NCBI GenBank assembly: GCA_963578475.1
Contig: CAUZCL010000005.1
Span: 82,739 to 146,738 of the forward strand
DNA: 64,000 nt
Origin: SMYC01 sp963578475
Lineage (GTDB): Bacteria; Acidobacteriota; Vicinamibacteria; Marinacidobacterales; SMYC01
Direction of reading: 5' to 3'
How positions within the stretch are numbered: position 1 is the first letter of the stretch; each line of letters starts with the position of its first letter. Of this stretch, positions 1-9,776 are shown piece by piece. Under the pieces are notes generated by a model. That model made no database searches. It saw only the letters and a list, made by a program, of their open reading frames with translations, and was not told the origin of the DNA. Both the position numbers and the translations under genes were made by a program.

Positions 1-990
1 CAGGAATATATGAAGTTCGACATCAACTTGCCGTCGGAGAAGCTCGAGATGTTCTTCCGCATCGAGGCCGACCGCATGGTCAACAGCCGCTGGCGCCGAT
101 TCGACTCCGAAGTCGGCATCCTCTGGGAGCAACGGCTCGGCGATTTGAACCGGGCCGACACAGTCTTCAAAGAAGCCGTGGCCTCCGCGAGCGGCGTCGT
201 CTCGCCGGTCTATTGGAACGAAGGCTACGAGACGGACTTCCCGATTCTGGAGCGCAACTACACACGTCGGCTCTACGAGACCTGGTTCGTCCCCAACAAC
301 ACGATCGTCGTGCTCGTCGGCGACACCACGCTCGAGGAAGCCGAGCGGCTCACCAAGAAATATTTCGACCGCATCCCGCGCAGCGAGGAGACGCACGACA
401 CGTTCGCGGTCGAGCCGCGCCCGGACCACTATGTGCGCGTCGAGATGCAGACGCCCCATTTCGGGCCGGCCCTCGACATCCGTCACCGCATCCCCGGTGT
501 CGGTCATCCCGACCGCCCGGCTGTCGAGCTGCTCGGCGAGATCCTCGGCGACCCGCGCGGCCCCATTGGCGCGGCCACGGTCGGTGAAGGCCTCGCGACG
601 AGCCTCGCCTCCAACACCGTCGTGACCCACACGAACCGCTTCAGCTTCCCCGCCACGCTCAACGTCGTCGCGCATGGAAGTAACCTCGAAGCCTTGGAGC
701 CGGCCATCATCACCACCATGGAGAGTCTGAGAACCGAGCGGGTTACAGACGATGTCATCCGTGCCGCGAAGAAGCGCCGACGCGCTTATTGGGAGCGCCG
801 CCGTCTGAACTGGGACGACGTCGCCTTCGACATGGGGCACTATGCGATCATGGATAGCTGGCAGACGCTCTTTCGCGAAATGGACGCGCTTCAAGAAGTG
901 ACGGCAGACGAGTTACTGGCGACCGCGAAGAAATATCTCACAAAGACGAACCGCATCGTCGGCGTCGCCACGCGGGAGCCGGTGCAATGA
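1..990 (+). CDS. M16 family zinc peptidase subunit, 5' truncated by the window edge
   Basis: The frame is open to base 1, so the true start lies upstream; the first ATG inside is at 10. What is seen is the later part of an insulinase/pitrilysin-type (M16) fold: the family segment RLYETWFVPNNTIVVLVGD near residues 84-102, followed by the second-half domain with a GEILGDPRGP helix. The catalytic HxxEH would lie before base 1 and cannot be checked. M16 proteins of this kind are usually periplasmic and work as two-subunit proteases. The stop overlaps the start of the next M16 gene in an ATGA, which implies translational coupling, so this is probably the catalytic partner of the downstream subunit. 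The family assignment is firm; the substrate is unknown. Confidence 0.85.
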   Translation, partial: QEYMKFDINLPSEKLEMFFRIEADRMVNSRWRRFDSEVGILWEQRLGDLNRADTVFKEAVASASGVVSPVYWNEGYETDFPILERNYTRRLYETWFVPNNTIVVLVGDTTLEEAERLTKKYFDRIPRSEETHDTFAVEPRPDHYVRVEMQTPHFGPALDIRHRIPGVGHPDRPAVELLGEILGDPRGPIGAATVGEGLATSLASNTVVTHTNRFSFPATLNVVAHGSNLEALEPAIITTMESLRTERVTDDVIRAAKKRRRAYWERRRLNWDDVAFDMGHYAIMDSWQTLFREMDALQEVTADELLATAKKYLTKTNRIVGVATREPVQ

Positions 991-2471
991 GCGGCGGCAT
1001 CTTGTTGCTCGCTGTAGGTGTCAGTCTTGCTGTGGGAAGCGCCCACGCGCAACGCGATCCGATCCCCTTCGACCCGCCCGAAGCCATCGAGCTCGACGAC
1101 AGCCGATTTGTTCTGCCTGCCCCGGACGACTACCGCGTCGAGCTCGACGAAGGCCTCGTCGCTTTCATCGCTCTAGACCCGAACACAGCGACCGTAGAGC
1201 TCACGGCGCTCATCGGCGCGAGCCGCCTCGATGATCCCGAAGGCAAAGCCGGGCTTGTCGCCGCTGTGGCCTACGGGATGTGCCAGGTCGAAGGGCTTGG
1301 CGACCATCTCTATGCCATGGACGCGCGCTTGTCGGTCACGACGGATAACGAGCAGACCCGACTCCACCTGTCATTGCTAACGGAAGACCTCGACGAGGGT
1401 ATCGCTCTCTTCGCCGAGATGCTCAAGCGCCCAAAGCTCGACGAAGCGACCCTCGATGACTATCGACGCGCCGCCGTCCGGCCACTGTGGAACCCGGACG
1501 ACCCGCGCAAGCGCCCCGAATACGAGCTTCCGAAGCTCCTCTACGGTAATCACCCGGCGGGACGCGTACCCAAGGAAGCCAGTGTCGCCGCCATCACCGT
1601 CTCAAACCTCCAGAGCTTTCACACGCAGTATTACGTTCCCAATAATGTTGTTCTCGCCGTCTCCGGCGGTATCGAGCGCGAGCCGGCGACGGCGGCTTTA
1701 CGCGATGCTCTGTTTCCATGGAAGCGCGGCCGCGTCCGCCACGCCGACGTTCCGGAGATTCCGAAAGCCACCCCCCGCAAAATTCACGTCTGGAAGGTCG
1801 AGCGCCTCCAGGGCTGGATGCTCGTCGGACATCTCGGCCGTCAAGGCCGCGAGGACGAGCACGCGGCCCTAGAGGTCGCGAACTACATCCTGGGAGGCAA
1901 CGGCGCCATCTGGAAGCGCGTCCATCCCGAGATCGCTCCCGCACGCGCGCAGGGTCATTTCGACGCGAGGTTTTTCGTCGAAAGCCGAGGCAAGCGCGGC
2001 CTCTCGAACGACATCTCGTCCTACGTGCCCGTGGGCTTCCGCGCACCAGCACTCACCTACGCGGTCACCTTGGGCCGACCGGAATCTATCGCCTTTCTAC
2101 TGAAGATCATCGACGACGAGTGGCGCAAGATCGGCGAAGACGTGGAAGGTGGCGACATCGAGATCGCCAAAGGCGCTCTTACCCAAGGCTACTTCCAAAT
2201 GCGATATGCAGGCGCGCACGCGACCGCGCTCAGCTTCGCCGAAGAGCTCTTCTTCGAAGGCGGCCACGACTGGAGCGAGGGTTACATCGAGCGCATCCGC
2301 GCGGTGACGAAAGTAGAGGTTCTTGCCGCCGCTCGGAAGTACTACCGCCCCGAAGACCTCGTGGCGGTCCTCGTCGGACCACTCGACCAGATCCAAAGCT
2401 CGGAGCACCCACTCTACAAAGCGAAGCTCGAAGATTTCGGCGAGATCATCGTGCACGGGTGGAACGAATAA
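987..2471 (+). CDS. M16 family peptidase-like subunit, probably non-catalytic
   Basis: A 494-residue secreted protein. An N-terminal hydrophobic stretch ending in AHAQ (about residue 22) looks like a signal peptide. M16 landmarks are present, such as the FHTQYYVPNNVVLAVSG segment near residue 210-226 and a second-domain GNGAIWKRV region. At the place where HxxEH should occur the sequence reads AGLVAAVAYGM, so the zinc site is missing. This matches the known arrangement of M16 pairs, where one subunit is catalytic and the other only helps bind substrate. It starts within the stop of the preceding M16 gene (ATGA), so the two are co-translated. Function is inferred from family and pairing. Confidence 0.85.
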   Translation: MSGGILLLAVGVSLAVGSAHAQRDPIPFDPPEAIELDDSRFVLPAPDDYRVELDEGLVAFIALDPNTATVELTALIGASRLDDPEGKAGLVAAVAYGMCQVEGLGDHLYAMDARLSVTTDNEQTRLHLSLLTEDLDEGIALFAEMLKRPKLDEATLDDYRRAAVRPLWNPDDPRKRPEYELPKLLYGNHPAGRVPKEASVAAITVSNLQSFHTQYYVPNNVVLAVSGGIEREPATAALRDALFPWKRGRVRHADVPEIPKATPRKIHVWKVERLQGWMLVGHLGRQGREDEHAALEVANYILGGNGAIWKRVHPEIAPARAQGHFDARFFVESRGKRGLSNDISSYVPVGFRAPALTYAVTLGRPESIAFLLKIIDDEWRKIGEDVEGGDIEIAKGALTQGYFQMRYAGAHATALSFAEELFFEGGHDWSEGYIERIRAVTKVEVLAAARKYYRPEDLVAVLVGPLDQIQSSEHPLYKAKLEDFGEIIVHGWNE

Positions 2472-2654
2472 TCAACTTGTTCAGTGTTCTTCAATCACGC
2501 TGTGACGCATTCATCGTGATCCAACAGTGGTTCGATGAGCTCGGACGCGTCGTGCCGTGGGATCATGGATCTGGGCAAAGCGATCGACGGATCAGTCCGG
2601 GTGGGCCAGCGTCTCACGGAGATTCAGCGATAGCCACTCTCGAGGAGAAGTTTC

Positions 2655-3482
2655 ATGCACTCTGCTTTGATTTCGACCGACGTCATCCAAACGAAGCTCG
2701 ACCGTGACGACTGGGCCATCGTCGACACGCGCTTTTACTTGCCCGAGACCGAAAGGGGCAAGGCCGAGCATCTGGAGGCGCACATTCCCGGCGCCGTCTA
2801 CGCTCACCTCTACGACGATCTGGCCGCCCCTCGAACCGGCAGTAACGGCCGCCATCCTATGCCCAGCCTCGGGCACATGGTCGACCGATTCTCGCAATGG
2901 GGTATCGACGAGAACGTTCAAGTTGTCGTCTACGACAACGCGGGCGGCCAATTCGCCTCGAGGCTCTGGTGGATGTTGCGCTACCTCGGTCACGAAGCGG
3001 TGGCCGTTCTCGATGGCAGCTTTTCTTCCTACGACGGCGAACTTCGAGGCGGACCCGAGAGCCGCGCGCCGCGCAGATTCACACCGAGAACCCGCGAAGC
3101 GATGCGGATAGATGTCGAGGCGCTCGCGCCGCATCTCGACGACTACCTATTGATCGACGCCCGCGCAGGCGAGAGATTCCGCGGCGAGACAGAGCCACTC
3201 GATCCCGTAGCGGGTCACATCCCTGGCGCCCACAATTTGCCCTCGGGAGCGAATCTGGATGACCACGGGCGATTCTTGTCACCTACAGCACTGCGTCAAC
3301 GCTTCGAGTCCGTCATCGGTGAGCGTGACATGTCGGATGTCGTATGTTATTGCGGCTCGGGCATCACGGCATGTCACAACCTTCTCGCCATGGAGGTTGC
3401 GGCCATCCGAGGCGCGCGACTCTACCCAGGGTCTTGGTCGGAATGGTGCGCCGACGACACCCGAGCTGTCGAGACCGGCTAG
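2655..3482 (+). CDS. sseA: Thiosulfate/3-mercaptopyruvate sulfurtransferase (two rhodanese domains)
   Basis: At 275 residues this is the usual length of tandem rhodanese sulfurtransferases. The inactive N-terminal domain carries the conserved IPGAVYAHLYDDLAAP region (about 44-59) and the C-terminal domain carries the active loop CGSGITA near residue 233, with Cys as the sulfur acceptor. The Gly-Ser-Gly loop, in place of Arg-Lys-Gly, is typical of enzymes acting on 3-mercaptopyruvate. The enzyme moves sulfane sulfur to cyanide or thiol acceptors in the cytoplasm or periplasm; no clear signal peptide is seen. A GAGGAG element about 7 bases before ATG 2655 supports this start. The gene stands alone between the M16 pair and a permease relic. 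Confidence 0.9.
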   Translation: MHSALISTDVIQTKLDRDDWAIVDTRFYLPETERGKAEHLEAHIPGAVYAHLYDDLAAPRTGSNGRHPMPSLGHMVDRFSQWGIDENVQVVVYDNAGGQFASRLWWMLRYLGHEAVAVLDGSFSSYDGELRGGPESRAPRRFTPRTREAMRIDVEALAPHLDDYLLIDARAGERFRGETEPLDPVAGHIPGAHNLPSGANLDDHGRFLSPTALRQRFESVIGERDMSDVVCYCGSGITACHNLLAMEVAAIRGARLYPGSWSEWCADDTRAVETG

Positions 3483-3550
3483 TCCCGCCGCATGTTGGGT
3501 CGGATTGTTTTGCCAACGCCGTGACGGAGCTACGGCACGGGTCCTTGTGA

Positions 3551-3823
3551 ATGGAATCCTTCTGGCAAGACCTTAGATACGGCATCCGAAGCCTTCTGAA
3601 GACGCCTCGCCTCACGGGGTTGGTGCTGCTCTTGATGGCGCTGGGCACGGGCCTCACCGTCACCGTCTTCACTTTTCTCAACGCTCGATCCCGCCCTGTG
3701 GGTGCCATGGGTTTTCGCGCCCGAGGAGCGCGCCAATCGACAAACGCATGTCTTCTCGCTAGCTACTTGCCCGCGCGGCAGGCAGGTAGGATCCAGCCGT
3801 CGGTGGCACTTCGACACGAGTAG
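3551..3823 (+). pseudogene. Internally deleted relic of an ADOP/MacB-type ABC permease
   Basis: A continuous 90-codon frame exists but it is a patchwork. Residues 1-37 are the typical N-terminus of acidobacterial permeases (LRYGIRSLLKTPRLTG plus the first membrane helix). The end, SYLPARQAGRIQPSVALRHE, is the typical C-terminus of the same family, which normally exceeds 800 residues. Between them, in another frame at about 3687-3765, lies a third collinear piece reading LWVPWVFAPEERANRQTH, which corresponds to the periplasmic middle of these permeases. So start, middle and end survive in order while hundreds of codons are gone. It cannot be a working transporter. A second relic of the same family lies next to it on the other strand. 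Confidence 0.8.
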
Positions 3824-3920
3824 CCGTCTGGCCGCCCGTATCGGAAGGCGACTTTCTTGCCCCCCTGCTGTTGTGCCGGCCACTTGGGGCGAGCCCGGCC
3901 TTTATGGAATGGCAGCGCCT

Positions 3921-4650
3921 CAGTTGCAACGCAACACGGCGATGGGTCCATGCGCGTCGCGCGCCGCGCCGGGACGTAGCAGGCCACGATCGCTACCGCC
4001 GCCAGCAAAAGCGGCATGCCGACAAAGGTCACCGGGTCGGTAGCGCTCACGCCGAACAGCAAGGTGGAAAGTACTTCGGTGGCGAACAACGCACTCGGGA
4101 CGCCAATGACGATGCCCACGAGAATGAGACGCAGGCCCTGACTAATTACGAGTCCGAAGATTTCAGCGGCCGGCGCGCCGAGGGCCATCCGAATGCCGAG
4201 CTCGCGCGCTCGCTGGCTGACCGTGTAGCTGATGAGACCATAGAGAGCGATCGAGGCAAGGAGCAAAGCGACGACACCAAAGATCGAGCCGAGAATCAAT
4301 GTGAATCTCCGCTCGGCCATAGCTTGCGACACGTAGTCCGTCATGGGAAGTAACGCGTGAACGGGAAGGTCCTCATCGATAGAGTGCACGGCGTCTCGGA
4401 CGACGCTCGCAAGAGCCGAGGGCTCGCCTTCGGTGCGGATAACAATGTCCATGCTGCGGTTGAATCGTTGTCGGCAAGGGAGGTGCACCTACTCGATTCC
4501 TGCCCGCGACAGATCTCTGAAATGAACGTGCTCCACGACCCCGACGACTTCGGTCCATTCGCGCCGAACGCCCTCCGGTCCGAACACCGGCAGCATCAAT
4601 CTTTGCCCGACAGCGTCCTGGCATGGCCACGCGCTACTCGCGAGTACCTC
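3921..4650 (-). pseudogene. ADOP/MacB-type ABC permease, C-terminal half, frameshifted
   Basis: The minus strand carries the last third of an ADOP permease: a periplasmic segment (AVGQRLMLPVFGPEG, then REWTEVVGVVEHV) at about 4650-4490, a frame change near 4489, then the membrane part with SQRARELGIRMALGA and the final helix YVPARRATRMDP. A further one-base shift near 3950 restores the family ending IAVLR and a TGA at 3921-3923. The N-terminal half is absent. The longest open piece (4488-3763) overruns the ancestral end into unrelated codons. It is convergent with the deletion relic at 3551-3823, and the two are probably remains of paralogous permeases. Confidence 0.75.
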
Positions 4651-4729
4651 GCGTGTGGTGGGAGATGTCGTCATCCAGGACCCAGACTTTGTGCTCGTCG
4701 TTGCTCATTCGCGTCGTCTCGGGGGAGCC

Positions 4730-4972
4730 TCACTTCTCTTTGGCGCGGCCAAACTCGGTCTCGCTCATCGGCTTGTCATAATCCGGCTGCCAGACGCCTT
4801 CACCGTCCGCGATTTTCCCTATCGCCCGGGCCATCTCCCGGACGTGCACGGCCACGGAGCCACAGCAGCTTCCGATGTAGTCGACGCCGAGCTCTTTGGC
4901 CTTCCGGGCGAACTCCCCCATCTCGTAGCGCGTCAGTTGAAGCGGATCGAGCTCGTGCGGAAAAGCCGGCGA
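4730..4972 (-). pseudogene. C-terminal relic of a homocysteine S-methyltransferase (BHMT-like)
   Basis: The minus strand reads PHELDPLQLTRYEMGEF, then ELGVDYIGSCCGS, then VHVREMARAIG, matching the C-terminal zinc-binding region of betaine/homocysteine methyltransferases, where two adjacent cysteines in a GG(S)CCG motif bind zinc with an upstream Cys. Just upstream, at about 4978, the frame meets a TGA, and no barrel or first zinc Cys can be found, so only the last 60-80 codons remain. The frame ends properly at 4730. It sits with the permease relics in a 1.5-kb graveyard between two intact genes. Confidence 0.7.
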
Positions 4973-5166
4973 GGATCATCCCCGAGGCTGTCCGCGTATC
5001 GACTGGCCACCGAAAGGCCCGCATCACGTCTTTGACATGTGCGTTGGCTCTCGATCAGAAGCTCCAGGCAGAAACTGGATGGCCATCATACGGCCTCCCG
5101 CGACGCAGTGTCATCCGACTGCAAGGTTGCATGACCGGGATGTCAAGAGTGCTATCCTGACGGGCC

Positions 5167-6957
5167 ATGGTGATGCTTCTTTGGCTCGTGCTCGCGCAAA
5201 GTGTCGAGATCGAACCGTTGGGCGACTTCGCGCTTCCTTATCGCGCCGATTACGTCGGCTCGGAGCGCTGCGGCGCATGCCACCAGGATCTCGTCGAGCA
5301 AGGAAAGACCCACCACATGGCCCAGACCGGGCGTCCCGCGAATGCAAGCGACCCGCTTTTTTCGACCGCGTCGGGCGAGGGCGCCCAGACCATTCCACGC
5401 GCCGAGGACGTTTCCGCAATCCTCGGCTCGGGAAAGCACGGTGTCACCCCGATCCGAGCCGCTCCCGGACGCGCCATCCGCGAGCACTTGCTGTCTTACT
5501 CGGCCGTTCTCGGAAGCTGGTTCCGCACACCGGGCACGGAAGACACCGACGACCCTCTCGGGAGCCCCCAGACAGTCGAGGGGTCACGTGCCTGCCTCGG
5601 CTGTCACGCGACCACGATCGCATGGAAAGACAATGTCCTAGTCGCGTCGCAGTCCGAGCTCGGGATTCAATGCCAGCGATGCCACGGCCCCGGAAGCGCG
5701 CATATCGACGCTGTTGCCGGCGACTCGCCGGAAGCAACCAAGATATTCAACCCCGGCGTTCTGACGAGGCACGGACAGGTACGTTTTTGCGCGCAGTGCC
5801 ACCGCCAACCCATCGACATCGAGCCGCTCGAGGTGCTTGGGCGCGACAAAAAGCTCGCGCGTCACGCGGGGGCGGGACTAATGATGAGCGCATGTTTTCG
5901 CTCGTCGCCGCGGGATCGTACGCTGACCTGCACCGACTGCCACAGTCCGCATAGAAACACCACTGCCGCCGATCACGTCCAATATCGTGAAACGTGCTTG
6001 CGTTGCCACACCGAGCCCGGTCCCGCGCACGAGTACGAGCGGGTCACACCGTCTTCGGACTGCATCGGCTGCCACATGCCGAAAGAGTCGGAGGGTTTCT
6101 ACGGCATGACGTTCACCGATCATTGGATTCGGGTGCCGGGTCGCGCCTCGCGTCAACGTGACGACCTGGACTACCTCGAGCTTCTCTATCGCAACGAGTG
6201 GGAGATCGACGGGATCGGCGAAGAAAGGCGCTCTCGCCTCGCACTTGGGCTCGCAGAAATCTTCTTTGGGCTCGGGCGGGGCGAGGACGCATTCCAGTGG
6301 GTACGCGAGAGCTTGAGCCACGCCCCCGAAACGCAGCATCGACTCAAAGCGGCCGCAATGTTCCGGGAAGGCGGCGCGCTCGACGAGGCAGAAGCCATTC
6401 TGCACGAAGCACTTGGCCTCGACGCCAATCTGTTGCGCGCCCATTTCGATCTCGGAGAGATCGCTGCGGAGCGCGGTGCGTATGAAGAAGCGACGGCCCA
6501 CTACGAGCGGGCCCTGGCTATCAGAAACGATTTCGCCGAAGGCCATACTGCTCTGGGAGCTGCGCTGCGGCACCAGCATCGTTTGACGGAAGCGCTCGAG
6601 CATTATCGCGCGGCCTTCAACCTGGCACCGGAAAACTCGCCTGATGACTGGATGGTGCTCGACGGCCTCGCCTGGGTCCTCGCGACACACCCCGAGCCCG
6701 CGTTGAGAGATCCCGAGGAGGCTTTGCGACTCGCCGAGCGAGCGGCGACGGTTACCGACTACAACAACCCGATCGTGCTCGATACGCTCGCGGCCGCCTA
6801 TGCTGCGACAGGAGACCTAGTGACGGCACGAAACGCCGTCCAGCGAGCGATCGAGATCGCGGAAAAAGCTGGAGTCAGCGAGCTGGTCGCGGTTTTCCAC
6901 GAGCGGCTCGCGGTCTACGAGAGCGGAGCGGCCTTCGTGGCACCGCCCCCGCGCTAG
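5167..6957 (+). CDS. Seven-haem c-type cytochrome with C-terminal TPR domain
   Basis: A 596-residue exported protein. A short N-terminal hydrophobic stretch (MVMLLWLVLAQS) probably serves for export; ATG 5173 is an alternative start. Between residues 35 and 303 there are seven CxxCH haem-binding motifs (CGACH, CLGCH, CQRCH, CAQCH, CTDCH, CLRCH, CIGCH), a spacing typical of cytochrome c552/c554-like multihaem domains. After about residue 340 the protein turns into TPR repeats (for example GAYEEATAHYERALAI). The known family role is periplasmic electron transfer; the TPR part suggests a protein partner. It converges on the minus-strand GWxTD group with only 10 bases between stops. The substrate cannot be told from sequence. 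Confidence 0.88.
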   Translation: MVMLLWLVLAQSVEIEPLGDFALPYRADYVGSERCGACHQDLVEQGKTHHMAQTGRPANASDPLFSTASGEGAQTIPRAEDVSAILGSGKHGVTPIRAAPGRAIREHLLSYSAVLGSWFRTPGTEDTDDPLGSPQTVEGSRACLGCHATTIAWKDNVLVASQSELGIQCQRCHGPGSAHIDAVAGDSPEATKIFNPGVLTRHGQVRFCAQCHRQPIDIEPLEVLGRDKKLARHAGAGLMMSACFRSSPRDRTLTCTDCHSPHRNTTAADHVQYRETCLRCHTEPGPAHEYERVTPSSDCIGCHMPKESEGFYGMTFTDHWIRVPGRASRQRDDLDYLELLYRNEWEIDGIGEERRSRLALGLAEIFFGLGRGEDAFQWVRESLSHAPETQHRLKAAAMFREGGALDEAEAILHEALGLDANLLRAHFDLGEIAAERGAYEEATAHYERALAIRNDFAEGHTALGAALRHQHRLTEALEHYRAAFNLAPENSPDDWMVLDGLAWVLATHPEPALRDPEEALRLAERAATVTDYNNPIVLDTLAAAYAATGDLVTARNAVQRAIEIAEKAGVSELVAVFHERLAVYESGAAFVAPPPR

Positions 6958-6967
6958 AGGAGTCCCG

Positions 6968-7492
6968 TCAGCTCGAGACGAGATTCCAGTAGTTCTCCTT
7001 GCAGTACTCTTCGAGCTGCTTCGCAAGGTGCGACGCGGCACCCTTCATGCTGCCGCCGCGCTCGCGCTCGTCGGCACCCATGAACATCTGCTGAGCGCCA
7101 CTCGGTAGGGTGACCAGGGTCTGGATGCGATGCCGTTCGGTGATCCAATTGTTGTCGTAGTAGTTCTTCCCGGTGCCCCTGTCGTTGACCCGCATGTCGA
7201 GCTCCCGGCGGTGCTGCTCGTGAACGGCATGCGTCAGGACCTCGACGAGCATGTCCGCGCTTTCCCGGTCGTCGACGACCTTGAGCCACTTCTTCTTTTT
7301 GGCGATGCGTTTCGCCACTTCTTTGGTCACCTTGGGCATGTTAACTTCGTCGTTGGCCAACCCTTCCGTAAAAACGTAAACCATGAACGGTTGGTCTGGT
7401 TTCTTGGGTGGCTTCCGTTGCTCCTGGGCGAAGCTAGTAGCCGCGAAATAAGCACCCCCACAAATAATAGCGATTAGGACTCGTCGATGCAT
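6968..7492 (-). CDS. Secreted protein of unknown function, 174 residues
   Basis: I do not recognise this family. A signal peptide is evident (MHRRVLIAIICGGAYFAAT, cleavage likely after SFAQ). The mature part has a positively charged stretch AKRIAKKKKWLKVV and a pattern resembling proteins that test for an internal 'DRESADMLVEV' strand, as in small periplasmic proteins of acidobacterial TPR operons. It lies 35 bases after the GWxTD/TPR gene on the same strand, so the two are probably co-transcribed. There are no Cys motifs after the signal and no catalytic motif that I can name. Confidence 0.7.
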   Translation of the reverse strand: MHRRVLIAIICGGAYFAATSFAQEQRKPPKKPDQPFMVYVFTEGLANDEVNMPKVTKEVAKRIAKKKKWLKVVDDRESADMLVEVLTHAVHEQHRRELDMRVNDRGTGKNYYDNNWITERHRIQTLVTLPSGAQQMFMGADERERGGSMKGAASHLAKQLEEYCKENYWNLVSS

Positions 7493-7527
7493 CGAGTGCC
7501 TCCTTTTCCGTGTCGGCGGAGATTCGG

Positions 7528-9633
7528 CTATTCGCCGGGCAGTCCAGCCAGTCTGGCCTGTACTCCTCTTTGATCGGGCTTCAGTTCGAGTGAACGCTCA
7601 TAGAGACCTTTCGCTTTGTCGATCTCTCCGAGACGCTCGTAGCAATCCCCAAGCGCATTCAGCGCCGTCGTATCGGGAGCCCGGATCGCCGCGGAGCGCT
7701 CAAGGTAATCTTTCGCGCGGGCATAGTCTTCTTTGATGTAATAGGCAAAAGCCATTCCTTCGACAACTTCGTACTCGTTCGGAAAGGAGTCCTCGAGAGG
7801 CGTGAGCAACTCGAGCGCGCGATCCGCATCGCGGTCGAAGAGCACGATTCCGGCTAGCCGCCACTTCGCCATCGGCAGGTTGGGATTGTCGGCGGCCACC
7901 GCTTTCTCATACTGCGCCCTGGCTTCTTGAGTGCGTCCGGACGACATGAGCTCACTGCCAATCGTCATATCGAGCAATCCGGCCACTTCCGTGTTGAAGC
8001 TGTGACGATAAATGAACGCCGGGCGAGGCACTTCATTTCTCGGGCTGACGGTCAGGGGAGTGAGTTTCGACGCGAGGACTGTCCCGTCGGAGCCGACGAG
8101 CTGCGCCCGCATCGTGTAAAAACCGCTATCGAGACCCAGGAGCGAGACTTCCTTCACGACCGCGCCGTCCCTCGCGGCGACGCGTTCCTCGTCAATCACG
8201 TTCTGCTCGGCACCCAAGATCTGGAAAACAACCTCCTGCCCTGGCTCGCCCCCGATTACTTGGACGAAAGCGCGCACGTTGGAGGCGACCGAGAACACGT
8301 TCCCTACGGAGGGATAGACTTCCACTGAGCCGACTTGATACGCGCGGTGTGTCGCCGGGCCGGTGAGATCATTTTCGCCGCCATATCCGAGCACGATATC
8401 GCTGAGGGCAGGCTTGCCTTCCTCGATGGCCGGAACGTGAAGGTCGAACTCCGCCGCCGTGTAGTCCTTCGTCGCTCGATTTTTCAACACGATGCTGATT
8501 TTGTAGTCGCCAGGGATCAACGGAAAATTGTCGCGGTAAGCGAGCGGATAGTGACTCGCCCGTTTGAACTGGGCCGCACTCATCTGCAGAAGGGGCTGGT
8601 TCAAATTGTACGCGACGGTCCGGCCTTCGAGGTCGCGTGCTTCGAAATCGACATCGAGCGTCGTATAGTGCCGCGTCCTGCGCTCGTCCACCTCGAAAGT
8701 GAAGTTGGTAGGGTCGATATCGAACGCGAAATGAACGAATGGGATGTTGCCAGGCCCATATAGCACCGCGTAGCCACTACGGCTGGCAAAATATTTGAAC
8801 GAGTAGTCCGCGCTGACCATGTGGCCGAATTGCTTGTAGCCCTCGAGATCTCGAGTATCGACCCTTTTCGTGGGTGACGTTTCGATGTCGGCGAACGTGC
8901 GCTGCGCGCCCAGGGACGGACGGACGTTGAGCTCGAGAGGGTCGATCTGGGCGCGGCCGGAGAAAATGTCGAAGCCCGTGTTCTCCGTCAAATCCACCGT
9001 CAGCACGGCACGAGCGAGGTCGAGCGAGAGCCTCGAAATGACTTCCAAGCCCTGGTGCTGATTCACTTGAAAGTTCTGGCTCACGTAGCCACCACGCAGG
9101 ATGGCCTGAGGCCCATCGTTGAACGGGTTGTAGAGCTGGAACTCCCCGATGTCATTATCCTTGTAGAACATCAGATTGAAGCGCGGCGGGAGCCCGTCAT
9201 TGGGCTCACCTCTATAGATCCAAAGCTCCGTTTCCACGACTTCGTTGTAACCGACATAGGCTTGGATCTCCGCGGGCTCACCGAGGATGATGTAATACCT
9301 GCCGCGATCGGTTTTCCAACCGGGGCGCGGAGAATCGCGCCCGAGGACGGTAAGCGCGTGTTCGAGGCGGCGGTAGTGCTCGACTTGAAACTCGTTCTCG
9401 AGCGTGGCGGGATCGGGATCGCGGCGCGCCCAAAAAGCTTCGATGAAGCGCGTGCGCTCTTCACGTGTCGCGAGCTCGAGAAAAATATCCTTCTCAATGT
9501 CGGTGATGATATACACGACCTCCATCTCGAACCACTCACGATAGTCGTCGGCGACTTTGTCGAGGCGGTCATCCGCTAAAGCGGCAGCGGCGACGAGCAG
9601 AATGGGCAGCGTTTTGACAATCCAGTTTGCCAT
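7528..9633 (-). CDS. GWxTD domain protein with C-terminal TPR repeats
   Basis: About 701 residues from ATG 9633, chosen because it begins a clear signal peptide (MANWIVKTLPILLVAAAALA); the open frame extends 22 codons further upstream without signal character. The GWxTD motif is visible as PGWKTDRGRYYIILGEP near residue 105, preceded by the FIEAFWARRDPDP block that accompanies it in this family. A beta-rich middle follows, then TPR units near the C-terminus (YARAKDYLERSAAI, KAKGLYERSLELKP). GWxTD proteins occur widely in Acidobacteriota and Bacteroidota and are secreted; their role is not established. It lies between two minus-strand genes (TPR upstream, small secreted protein downstream) and probably forms a transcription unit with them. 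Confidence 0.85.
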   Translation of the reverse strand: MANWIVKTLPILLVAAAALADDRLDKVADDYREWFEMEVVYIITDIEKDIFLELATREERTRFIEAFWARRDPDPATLENEFQVEHYRRLEHALTVLGRDSPRPGWKTDRGRYYIILGEPAEIQAYVGYNEVVETELWIYRGEPNDGLPPRFNLMFYKDNDIGEFQLYNPFNDGPQAILRGGYVSQNFQVNQHQGLEVISRLSLDLARAVLTVDLTENTGFDIFSGRAQIDPLELNVRPSLGAQRTFADIETSPTKRVDTRDLEGYKQFGHMVSADYSFKYFASRSGYAVLYGPGNIPFVHFAFDIDPTNFTFEVDERRTRHYTTLDVDFEARDLEGRTVAYNLNQPLLQMSAAQFKRASHYPLAYRDNFPLIPGDYKISIVLKNRATKDYTAAEFDLHVPAIEEGKPALSDIVLGYGGENDLTGPATHRAYQVGSVEVYPSVGNVFSVASNVRAFVQVIGGEPGQEVVFQILGAEQNVIDEERVAARDGAVVKEVSLLGLDSGFYTMRAQLVGSDGTVLASKLTPLTVSPRNEVPRPAFIYRHSFNTEVAGLLDMTIGSELMSSGRTQEARAQYEKAVAADNPNLPMAKWRLAGIVLFDRDADRALELLTPLEDSFPNEYEVVEGMAFAYYIKEDYARAKDYLERSAAIRAPDTTALNALGDCYERLGEIDKAKGLYERSLELKPDQRGVQARLAGLPGE

Positions 9634-9776
9634 GATCTTGTAGACTAGCGGGTTCAGTCGCGCTACGCAACACCGTGCTGGCTCCTTACGAAGCCCCAAC
9701 TACCCCGTCGTCAAGCGATGAACTATAGGTCGCAACCGTATGATTACAAAGAGATTAAGTGCCTCGGTCGCAGACT

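Noticed and set aside
1718..2707. Long plus-strand ORF of 329 codons
   Set aside because: Arg-rich shadow frame over the M16 gene, without start signal or family pattern.
3763..4488. Open minus-strand frame of 241 codons as an intact permease
   Set aside because: Only the C-terminal part matches ADOP permeases, the family end lies in another frame at 3921, and the upstream half is missing; it is a pseudogene.
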